Shown in pieces: positions 8,386 through 16,293 of a DNA stretch of 39,413 nt. The notes below the pieces were generated by a model that searched no databases, was not told the origin of the DNA, and worked only from the letters and a program-made list of their open reading frames with translations. The first letter of the stretch is position 1. Each line of letters opens with the position of its first letter. Origin of the DNA: Okeania sp. SIO3I5 (GTDB lineage Bacteria; Cyanobacteriota; Cyanobacteriia; Cyanobacteriales; Microcoleaceae); contig NZ_JAAHHT010000039.1 of assembly GCF_010672085.1 (NCBI RefSeq), forward strand, positions 21,086-60,498, written 5' to 3'. The translations under genes were made by a program, and so were the position numbers.

Positions 8386-8793
8386 TTAATTATCCTCATC
8401 TGGAAAACGAATAATATCATCTTCCCCAAGATATTCCCCATTTTGAATTTCAATCATTACTAAAGGAATCGTACCAGGATTTTCTAGACGATGAGCTGTA
8501 TTTGGAGGAACATAAGTTGATTGTTTTTGCAAGAGTAATTTTTCCTCACCATCAAACACAACTTTAGCAGTACCAGAAACCACTATCCAATGTTCACTAC
8601 GATGATAGTGCATCTGGGTACTAATATGATTTTTGGGTTTTACTTCTATACGATTAATTTTGTAACGGGGGCCTTGTTCCAGAATTGTTACCTTACCCCA
8701 AGGAGGTGTTCTTGTAAGATTTCCCTTTTCCTTATTAGCTTCTGAATCTAAGACAGGGGTTGAAGACTCTTGATTATTTTCTGCTTCACTCAT
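8386..8793 (-). CDS. Cupin, mannose-6-phosphate isomerase type II-like
   Basis: A 135-residue single-domain cupin. The core HYHRSEHWIVVSGTAKV (about residues 62-78) supplies metal-binding histidines and a glutamate-type position. The downstream YVPPNTAHRLENPG motif gives the second cupin box, and the end (NGEYLGEDDIIRF) matches the C-terminal isomerase domain of bifunctional ManC/AlgA enzymes. Stand-alone proteins of this kind are common in cyanobacteria and are annotated as mannose-6-phosphate isomerases or mannose-1-phosphate guanylyltransferase C-terminal domains. The first 30 residues are acidic and low in complexity. It lies convergent to hppD and divergent from the O-methyltransferase. 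Fold is sure; sugar-phosphate isomerase activity is inferred. Confidence 0.85.
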   Translation of the reverse strand: MSEAENNQESSTPVLDSEANKEKGNLTRTPPWGKVTILEQGPRYKINRIEVKPKNHISTQMHYHRSEHWIVVSGTAKVVFDGEEKLLLQKQSTYVPPNTAHRLENPGTIPLVMIEIQNGEYLGEDDIIRFPDEDN

Positions 8794-9058
8794 AATATTT
8801 TCTGGATGAAATTTAAGAATAATCTACTTTTACATTCTACCAAAGCCAATGTCAAATTTATCCTTCTTATTATATCATTTCCGGTAGCATCGGAGAGTGT
8901 ATAGAACCTAAGTAGTAATTGGAAGAAATCCTTCTGCCTCAAGCATAAGTGCCTTCTGCCTTCCTTCCACCAAAGTATAAGTATTCAAGCGGACATAATA
9001 TTAGTTATAATTTTAGGGAGCATTTATTAACAACAATGTTAGACAAAGGAGCTTTTAT

Positions 9059-10078
9059 ATGGGTGACACACAAGGAAAAATAATGGATTTGATTTTTGGC
9101 AGATGGCGTAGTCAGACTCTCTACGCTGGTGTAAAATTAGGTATCTTCGATTCCCTGCAAAACAACTCCAAAAAGGCAACGGTAATCGCTGAGGATCTCG
9201 GACTTGATCCCAAACTCACATATCGACTTCTAAGAGCTCTTGGGTCTCTCGAACTACTAGATGAGAGCACAGATCAGACATTCTCACTAACAGAGGCTGG
9301 GCAATTCCTAAGAACAGACCATCCTGAAAGTTTACGAGGGATTACGTTGCTTGAAGAGGGTCCCCATCACTATGCCTTGTGGAAACACTTGCCCGCCATG
9401 GTTCAAGACGGAAAACAAAATGCCTTTGTGCGAGAGTTTGGATGTAGTGCCTTTGAGTATGCTGCTCAGGATACTACTTATGCTGAAGTGTTTGATGGAG
9501 CGATGAGCAGTTTTTCGATGATTCAGTCAGCATGGGTGCTTGATGCTCTTCAAGCATACGATTTTTCCCAGATCGCTCATATTTGCGACGTTGGTGGTGG
9601 TCATGGACATCTGTTATGCAGCTTTTTAGCCAAATATCCTCATCTCAGGGGAACGGTTCTGGAACGAGAAAGTGCTATCGCAGATTATACAAAGTTGTGG
9701 GCTACAAAACTTGGAGTGGGAGAAAGGTGTCAGTATTTAGCTGGAGATATGTTCAAGGCCGTTCCCAGTGCAGATGCTTACATTATGAAGATGATCCTGC
9801 ATGATTGGAATAATGAGGAATGTGTTCAAATCCTGGATTACCAAAGAAAGGCAGCGACATCGGGCTCCCGGGTCTTCATCGCCGAACACATCATACCAGG
9901 CCCAAATACACCACACTTTGCTAAATTGTTTGACATCCATATGATGTGTTGGGGAACAGGACAAGAACGAACTCAGGAGGAGTATAAAGATTTGCTGGAA
10001 AGGGCAGGCTGGAAATACATGAAGACATGGTTTCCATCTTCAGGTCTAATAGCCGTTGTTGAGGGTTTGAAAGTATAA
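9059..10078 (+). CDS. Family 2 (COMT-like) O-methyltransferase
   Basis: A 339-residue SAM-dependent O-methyltransferase of the plant COMT/acetylserotonin-methyltransferase type. Residues 15-90 form the winged-helix dimerisation domain (VIAEDLGLDPKLTYRLLRAL). The SAM motif is DVGGGHGHLLCSF, and the helix with the usual catalytic histidine is MILHDWNNEECVQIL. Such enzymes methylate hydroxyls on small aromatic or polyketide-like metabolites. The ATG at 9059 follows AAAGGAGC by about 7 bases, a strong ribosome site. Base composition looks visibly richer in G and C than the flanking AT-rich genes, which suggests transfer from another background. No biosynthetic neighbours are present, so the substrate is unknown. 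Confidence 0.9.
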   Translation: MGDTQGKIMDLIFGRWRSQTLYAGVKLGIFDSLQNNSKKATVIAEDLGLDPKLTYRLLRALGSLELLDESTDQTFSLTEAGQFLRTDHPESLRGITLLEEGPHHYALWKHLPAMVQDGKQNAFVREFGCSAFEYAAQDTTYAEVFDGAMSSFSMIQSAWVLDALQAYDFSQIAHICDVGGGHGHLLCSFLAKYPHLRGTVLERESAIADYTKLWATKLGVGERCQYLAGDMFKAVPSADAYIMKMILHDWNNEECVQILDYQRKAATSGSRVFIAEHIIPGPNTPHFAKLFDIHMMCWGTGQERTQEEYKDLLERAGWKYMKTWFPSSGLIAVVEGLKV

Positions 10079-10098
10079 CATAACACTATAATTTGCTC

Positions 10099-10186
10099 AG
10101 GACTTACGCAGTACCCCTATATATGGTATCTTTTTGGTGATTATTTCAGATATTAATACTACGATTACTGCCTTTGCGTAAGTCCT
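10099..10186. repeat. MITE-like element, TIR AGGACTTACGCA family, copy 2
   Basis: The 88-bp element has perfect 12-bp ends (AGGACTTACGCA and TGCGTAAGTCCT) directly downstream of the O-methyltransferase gene. The interior is unrelated to that of copies 3-5. Confidence 0.85.
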
Positions 10187-10338
10187 GTGATAATTTGGAT
10201 AGTGTAATGTATCGTAGCAGATAATCAGGTAATTTTCAATATTTCTTAATATTTGTCCAGTCCGTGTCTAATTTATTCGGTTTCAGTAGTTATCCCCTTT
10301 ATTTCCTACTTCTTACTTTCTACTCCCTATTCCCTATT

Positions 10339-12567
10339 TCAGATAAATACCAAAATAGTCATTAGCAGCAAAACTTTTAGCATAGTCGGCCAATAAATCG
10401 CTTTAAAAATAAAGTTATCTTTATACTTAAAAAGAGAAAGATTTGGATTTAAACTCCATAGAATAAAGTTAACAGATACCAAGAAAATATATAAATAAAC
10501 AACAAAATAAAAATACTCTAAGTAAACAATTCCTTTAGTAATTATTTGCTCTCTAACTGTCACCTGATCCAGGATAACAATAAATACAAAACCTGCACAA
10601 GCTCCCAAAACTTCCATAGTTTGTTCTGGATTGGAAACTAAAAGTACAGCAAATAACAAAGTCAAAACTACAATCATTGGTCCGAGTTTAGCAATAAACA
10701 AACCTAAGAAAGACCTTTGCAGAATAACAGTAAATTGTAGTTCAGGAAAGTCAGTTTTTGGTGCAGCATTAATTACTCCAAAATTAGTATTGTATGTCTT
10801 AAATACGTACTCAAAAAAACTATCTCTCAGATACCATTCTCCAAGTACAATTTCTTTATCTACCCCTGGAGCAGTTCGTGGATTAATTACAGTATAACTC
10901 TGAAAGTCAGGGGTAAGAATTACCCGACGATTTAATTCTCCATTATTAAAATCTTGATGCAAAATCCGAATTTTCAAATCTTTGTCATCAAAGGGATAAT
11001 AGCTAAAATTAAAATCCATACGGAGGGTATAAGCAAAATACCAACCGATAACTTCTAGACCATCTTTTTTATATCTATAATCTTCTCTTAGTTCATAATC
11101 ACTATCTTCAATCGCATCAGCAAGTATAATGCCACGAGATAAATCATCATGTACCCCATCTTCATAAGTTTGCCATATATAACCGGTCACAAAAGCATCT
11201 TTCGGACTTGTCAAATCAAATGATTGAATGAAAACTCCTGTAGGAACAACTAAAGGGGGTTCTTGATTTAATTCTTTACTTAACTCTATTTGAGGAGCTA
11301 ATAATTGTCTGACACCAGTATCACTAAGTAAAAGATTTCGAGTTGCTGTATAAGTTCTTGCTTTTAAGACTAAGTTCCAAACAAATCCAAGATTTATTAC
11401 AAATAATATACTAATAATAAATGATAGGAATGAAATTCGTTTTACACCTCCGAGATAAGCTTTAAATAATAGAACTGATAGAAAAACAGCAGACCAAAGA
11501 TAGGCGAGACTAAGAGCGATTAATTTCTGTCTTGTTACTGCTGAGTCTGGGATAATTTCATCTTGAATAAATACTATTCCTACCACCCATCCATTCAGAT
11601 TAGTTTGTCGCAGAAATAACCAAGAATTTTGACCTGTTACTTTGTCAGTTAAATTTGCTTCTACTGGTGTACCTTTCAGTGCTTTAACAATTAATTCTCT
11701 CAGTTTTTCATCCTGCTGTTGATAGGTAATGTCAAAGACATTTACTTGAGCTTTAAAATACTCTTCATTGGGATGATATAAATAAGTTCCTGTTTCAGAA
11801 ATAATAAATCCGTAGCCAGTTCTACCTAGGTTTAGAGACTGAACTATCTCTAGAATTTTAGTTAATGAATATTCGCTATATACGATACCTCGTGTAGATT
11901 TATCTTCAGTATTTGGGTTATAAAAAGGAGTAAAAAATCCGACGACTGGATCGCTGCTTAGATTAGTGTCACTCCAAAAATAAGGTTCACCCCAATTTGG
12001 TCCTTTGTTTAGGGTATTACTATACCAAGCATATTTAGGTTTCGTATAGTTAAATTGAGTTTCATTTAGCTCTATTTTGTTATCTATTCTTGCATAATAT
12101 GGTGCATAAAATCTGACATCCGACCTATAAGCAAAGGGTTTATAAGCAACACCAATATCTAAAAAATCAATATTTTCTTCGAGTTCTAATTTAAGTCGTT
12201 CTAATAATTCCCCATCGCTTAATTTGCCAGAACTCAAGTTGTTTGCTACAGAAACAGCTGATTCTTGGGCAAAATATAGTCGCCGATCTATCTCAAGAGC
12301 AACTCTAGATGTTGCCCGTTGAGCTTGCTGTTTAGCATTATCAAATGTCTCTTTTTGTTCGAGTGTATATAATAATGACCCTAATATAGCAAATGTTAAA
12401 CTAATTCCACCTAGTATTAATGATGTGTAAAATGCTGCTATTTGTGGTTTACTAGCATTATTAATAGTTAATTTTTTATATAAGAAAAGGTATATTTTAG
12501 TTATAATTTTTTGATATTTATTCTGTTCTTTCATGGGCTGCTCTTCGATTTGTTTGTTGATTTTCAT
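10339..12567 (-). CDS. Cache sensor fused to pentameric ligand-gated channel-like domain
   Basis: A 742-residue inner-membrane protein. Predicted order: TM1 (about 44-67); a periplasmic dCache-like sensor (about 75-345, with YAWYSNTLNKGPNWGEPYF and GYGFIISETGTYLYHPN typical of such domains); TM2 and TM3 (about 348-402); a second periplasmic beta-rich region (about 403-620); then four helices at the C-terminus (M1 about 620-642 with P630, M2 650-670, M3 680-705, M4 718-742). The second region begins PTGVFIQSFDLTSPKDAF and contains YPFD at 524-527, as in the extracellular domain of Cys-loop/Pro-loop channels. The topology (ECD outside, four helices, C-terminus outside) also fits. This domain call rests on motif reading, not a search. 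No cysteine loop is visible. Two other putative channels follow at 13983 and 16294. Confidence 0.7.
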   Translation of the reverse strand: MKINKQIEEQPMKEQNKYQKIITKIYLFLYKKLTINNASKPQIAAFYTSLILGGISLTFAILGSLLYTLEQKETFDNAKQQAQRATSRVALEIDRRLYFAQESAVSVANNLSSGKLSDGELLERLKLELEENIDFLDIGVAYKPFAYRSDVRFYAPYYARIDNKIELNETQFNYTKPKYAWYSNTLNKGPNWGEPYFWSDTNLSSDPVVGFFTPFYNPNTEDKSTRGIVYSEYSLTKILEIVQSLNLGRTGYGFIISETGTYLYHPNEEYFKAQVNVFDITYQQQDEKLRELIVKALKGTPVEANLTDKVTGQNSWLFLRQTNLNGWVVGIVFIQDEIIPDSAVTRQKLIALSLAYLWSAVFLSVLLFKAYLGGVKRISFLSFIISILFVINLGFVWNLVLKARTYTATRNLLLSDTGVRQLLAPQIELSKELNQEPPLVVPTGVFIQSFDLTSPKDAFVTGYIWQTYEDGVHDDLSRGIILADAIEDSDYELREDYRYKKDGLEVIGWYFAYTLRMDFNFSYYPFDDKDLKIRILHQDFNNGELNRRVILTPDFQSYTVINPRTAPGVDKEIVLGEWYLRDSFFEYVFKTYNTNFGVINAAPKTDFPELQFTVILQRSFLGLFIAKLGPMIVVLTLLFAVLLVSNPEQTMEVLGACAGFVFIVILDQVTVREQIITKGIVYLEYFYFVVYLYIFLVSVNFILWSLNPNLSLFKYKDNFIFKAIYWPTMLKVLLLMTILVFI

Positions 12568-13982
12568 AATAGTTTTTCTCTAGATAAATTAATGGAAAAA
12601 AAGTGGGCTACATATTAGGATTCGGGAGTAGTTATCAGGGCATCTACCGTTTCACTGAATTTAGAATTTAGAATTCACAATGGCAGATTTGAGCGGCTAA
12701 AAACTTTGACACTTCCCTACAGTTTCAGGCAATTATTTGACATTTAAAGTTTGAAACTATTTGTGACCGAAAAATTTGGGTCTTAAGCCTCCTCTTTTAA
12801 GGGGATAAAAAAAAGAATATTCCCTATTTCAAGCCTCCCTATTCCAGGAGGTACTGATAACTGATAACTGATAACTGAAATGACATCCTTAAAGTGAATT
12901 AGTATTAGTTACTTCCAACTTTTGCTACTCACCTATTATTTATCACATTATTTGCTCAAAATGGTAATTTTTTTTTTCCCAGACAATGTTCAGAAAATAT
13001 TGACGATTTGTCGCTAGATTTATGAGTATTTATAAAAGTGCGATCGCGTAGATTCTTCTCTGGATAATTGTATCTTATTCATGTTTGATTTGAATAACTA
13101 TTTTTCCTATCTAAATGTTATTGGGAATTTGAGATTTTACCAAAAAATATCATAGTTATAGCAGGAAGTTTATCCACATACACAAGAATATCTATCTATA
13201 CAGGAAAAAACAGGAATATCTTTGTCCAGGATTACTCAAAAATGGAAAGCCTAATTTTTAGACCAAGAAATAAGGTCTCAAGTCTCCATCAAAAAGGAAA
13301 TGTAGGATTTCAGCTAGAGGTTTCAGCAGTCCGTACTGATAACTAATAGAAATCTCCAAAAATAAAAAGTAAAACCAATTCTTATTCAGAAATTATCAAT
13401 TATTCTTCCCTATTCCCAGTTAAGTGTTCCCTGTTCCCTCTTTTCTGGAGATGTCAAATAACTGATAACTGAAATGACCCTTAATTCCCCATTGACAACC
13501 TTGGTATAAATCTATTTGTCCTCATTAAGCAAGACCATTTCAGTTATTAATCTGAACTCTCTCCATTTCCAGGCAAATTTTAAAATCCAGGCCAAATAAT
13601 ACAAGTAATTATCAAGTCTAAATATTAGGTTATGGCAAGGATACTAAAATTATAGTCGGCGACTAGAAGTTGGAAATAATAAAAAATTATGTAATTTTAT
13701 ACAACCTGTATAGCTAACTATGGGAGAATTACAAAAGCTTATAATTTTACTTCAAAGTCTCATAATTTTAAGAAAAATTTAATTTTCTTAAGACTGTGTA
13801 TCAAAAGATTATTGTTAAAGTATAAAAGCACAACATCAACTATATTTAGTCAAAAAGTATAACTTTTTGATCCTGAAAATTTGCTTATATTTGCATGACT
13901 ATTATTCCTCAGTTGGCTAGAGTAGAAAGTATTTTCTCCTAATAAACAATCTCTAAATTGAAATTTGATTCAGGAAAAAAGA
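12568..13982. other. Long repeat-rich intergenic region
   Basis: No convincing gene lies in these 1.4 kb. It holds a dispersed repeat whose parts (AGTTTGAAACTATTTGTGAC, 12747-12766; TTAAAGTGAATTAGTATTA, about 12890) recur inverted at 18398-18437, a TAACTGA tandem (12853-12880), one HIP1 site (about 13040), and the left copy of the repeat that flanks the MscS gene (13352-13455). The AT-rich DNA from 13600 to 13980 should contain the promoter of the MscS gene and upstream signals of the divergent Cache gene, but no box was clear enough to call. Confidence 0.6.
13352..13455. repeat. Dispersed ATCTCC...GGAGAT repeat, copy upstream of MscS
   Basis: About 104 bp running from ATCTCCAAAAATAAAAA through TATTCCCAGTTAAGTGTTCC to CTGGAGATGTC. 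It is a close direct copy of 15094-15200, so the two copies bracket the MscS gene. The ends form short inverted repeats (ATCTCC and GGAGAT). Confidence 0.75.
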
Positions 13983-15110
13983 ATGGAATTATTACAAACA
14001 TTATCGGAACAGATTCAAGAAATTACTGTTGGTGGCTTTCCGGCATATAAACTATTAATGGCATTAGGCGTGCTGCTGTTAACATTAATACTTCAGGGAG
14101 TTATTGCTGGAGTAATTCTTAAACAGATTGAGCGTCTTGCTTCGGGTACTGAATCTGACTTAGACGATCAATTAATAGCTATTATCAAAAAACCCCTAAC
14201 CTTGTTAATTTTCGTAGGTGGACTATGGATAATAGAGATAATTTTAGTACAATATTTAAGCCCTGAGTTAAAAACACTTATATCCGATATTCTTGGTTTA
14301 GTTGCCATTGCTGTCACTGCTTATGTGATTCATAGTGCAGCTCCCCTGTTAGGTAAGGCACTAGAGTCCCTAACTTTGCAGACTGACACAGATCTTGACG
14401 ACTTGCTGGTTCCCTATTTACCGAAACTATTTCGGACTGCAGCAATTATTGTGGTAATTATTAAAGCATCAGAAGTATTTTTAGGAGCATCCGCAGGAGC
14501 TCTTGTTGGTTTGCTTGGTGGTGCAGGTGTTGCTCTAGGTTTGTTGTTGAAAGATATTATTTATGATTGGTTTTGTACTATAATTATCTATACTGATAGA
14601 TTGTACAAACCAGGTGACTGGGTATTAATTTCAGGAGTACCTGGTTTTTTCCAGGTGGTGGAAGTAGGTTTAAGAACAACAAGATTGTATTCATGGGATT
14701 GGGCATCTATTATTAAAATGCCTAATTCTCGAATGGTTGCTAGTGTAGTGGATAACTGGTCTCAACACAGAGGTGATGTTGAAGAGTGGGGGATTACAGG
14801 AATTTTGAAAATTGATGGCATTACAGCAGATCAAGTAGAGAGAATAATGGCAGGTATTGATGAAATATTTAAAAGTATGGGTACTTTTTTAGAGCATTAT
14901 GTATACCTCTTCCCTATAGAAGGTAATGCTCGTGTGATTAAATACGTTTCATATCATCCTCCTGCTGGTTACACCCCTGCTAATGATAAATTTCACTTGA
15001 GTTTAATGAGATTATTGGAAAAAGAGGGTATTGCTGCTAATAATGTTTATATTATTAGTGACCAAGATACTTATGCAAAAAACATGAAAATAGACATCTC
15101 CAAAAATTAA
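13983..15110 (+). CDS. MscS-family mechanosensitive ion channel
   Basis: About 375 residues. Three N-terminal membrane helices (near residues 12-33, 62-84 and 95-120) precede the pore helix region, which is rich in small residues (ASAGALVGLLGGAGVALGLL). The beta domain follows (YKPGDWVLISG, then SRMVASVVDNWSQ), the signature of MscS channels that release solutes or ions on membrane tension. I chose the ATG at 13983, preceded by AGGAAAA; the TTG at 13965 is an alternative. The last seven codons (KIDISKN and stop) lie inside a dispersed repeat at 15094-15200, so the native C-terminus may have been replaced. The long repeat-rich flanks suggest its own transcription unit. Confidence 0.9.
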   Translation: MELLQTLSEQIQEITVGGFPAYKLLMALGVLLLTLILQGVIAGVILKQIERLASGTESDLDDQLIAIIKKPLTLLIFVGGLWIIEIILVQYLSPELKTLISDILGLVAIAVTAYVIHSAAPLLGKALESLTLQTDTDLDDLLVPYLPKLFRTAAIIVVIIKASEVFLGASAGALVGLLGGAGVALGLLLKDIIYDWFCTIIIYTDRLYKPGDWVLISGVPGFFQVVEVGLRTTRLYSWDWASIIKMPNSRMVASVVDNWSQHRGDVEEWGITGILKIDGITADQVERIMAGIDEIFKSMGTFLEHYVYLFPIEGNARVIKYVSYHPPAGYTPANDKFHLSLMRLLEKEGIAANNVYIISDQDTYAKNMKIDISKN

Positions 15111-15200
15111 AAATCAAATCAATTCTTATCCATAAGTTATCTATTCTTTCTTCCTATTCCCAGTTAAGTGTTCCCTGTTCTCTCTTTTCTGAAGATGTCT
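15094..15200. repeat. Dispersed ATCTCC...GGAGAT repeat, copy at the MscS 3' end
   Basis: ACATCTCCAAAAATTAAAAA to GAAGATGTCT, a close copy of 13352-13455 with GACATCTCC/AGATGTC ends. It overlaps the last codons and stop of the MscS gene. A partial relative of its left end is seen near 6914 (ATCTCCAATAATAAAAAATC). Confidence 0.75.
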
Positions 15201-15540
15201 AATGGCAAGTAAGAATAATAACTCAAAAGTAAGGTCTAAAGTGTCCCCTTTTAAGGGGATCAAAAAATATTTGGTTCATTATTTTAATCCCGATGGTTCA
15301 GTCAGAGTTACTGATAATTGATAACTGAAATGCTCCCATCATTTGTATCACATTAATCACCAAATCTACTATAAGTTAATATTTACTATTTTTTTCTACC
15401 TTTGATTTGATAGAAATTAATAGTAGATTTTTTTTCCCAGTTTTGCCATCTTCCTAGAAAAAAACATTCTATGGAGACAAAAATGAGATTTTTCTCTTTC
15501 AACTTGAGAGATACCTAAGCACTTTTCAAACATTTTTAGC

Positions 15541-15576
15541 AGCAACACAGGTCGTTAATTACCTGTGTTGCTTTTT
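15541..15576 (+). terminator. Strong intrinsic terminator hairpin
   Basis: AGCAACACAGGT, an 8-base loop (CGTTAATT), then ACCTGTGTTGCT with a TTTTT tail: a perfect 12-bp stem and T-run on the + strand. It is 430 bp beyond the MscS stop and not directly after any gene, so it could end a long MscS transcript or an unannotated small RNA from about 15400-15540. Confidence 0.75.
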
Positions 15577-15864
15577 ACGGAATAATTAATAATTATTAAT
15601 TAAATAATTCACTTTTAAAGCTTCCCCTTACCAATGGATAGTGGATAATTGACAATTGATAATTAGAGATAAGTGTTATTAATCAAGAATTGATATTTTT
15701 GTGAGAGTTTTCATTATCCATTCTCCATTAAAAAGATTTCCTTATATTCAATTGCCTCAAGGTTTTAACCAGACGTAATTATCCATTATCCATTATCCAT
15801 TAATGAATGGTTCTTCAGTGTATAAATTTTGCTTAAAAATTCCCTATTCTCTTAAAAATACATA

Positions 15865-16002
15865 TATAGCAATCCTAAATAGGTCGTAACAATTCAAAAA
15901 CTAGAAATAAACTCCAAAACTCTTACCCATTGCCCATTGCCTATTCCCCCCATACCAAAAATCAAACAGGATTTTTGCCACGAATAAAATAGGATTGCTA
16001 TA
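15865..16002. repeat. MITE-like element, TIR AGCAATCCTAAAT family, copy 2
   Basis: TATAGCAATCCTAAAT at the left and AAAATAGGATTGCTATA at the right, 138 bp apart. The ends match copy 1 (2747-2886); the interiors differ. Confidence 0.8.
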
Positions 16003-16070
16003 GCTAAGAAAGAATTGGTTAGGACATAGGACTGATGATGAATCTTAGACCAGGAAATGTTTTTTCAACT

Positions 16071-16117
16071 GTTCCCTCACAGGAGTGCGCATTCCCTCAC
16101 AGGAGTGCGCATTCCCT
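16071..16117. repeat. 20-bp tandem repeat
   Basis: ATTCCCTCACAGGAGTGCGC occurs twice in tandem (first copy begins GTTCCC) with a partial third ATTCCCTTGCG. Confidence 0.9.
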
Positions 16118-16293
16118 TGCGACTTTCCTCTTGCAGAGGAGCTACGCTAACGTCGTCGCGGGGTCGCACCGTTATTCTCTATTCCCTACTATAGTATAAT
16201 TATTAATGACAAATAAAGTTATAGTTATCTAACATAGTCAGATATATATAAACAGTTAGGTGTAAAGTTATATTAGCTTGAAGAAAAAAATCT

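Larger units (their letters stand above)
15111..16293. other. Long intergenic region with terminator and repeats
   Basis: No gene was seen. Contents in order: the MscS-end repeat, a CCCCTTTTAAGGGG palindrome (about 15246), a strong hairpin with T-run (15541-15576), GGATAATTGA/TTATCCATT-type short repeats (15630-15800), a MITE-like element (15865-16002), a 20-bp tandem (16071-16117), and a GC-rich repeat fragment (GAGGAGCTACGCTAACG, about 16136). The promoter of the channel gene at 16294 is probably in 16180-16290 but was not resolved. Confidence 0.6.
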
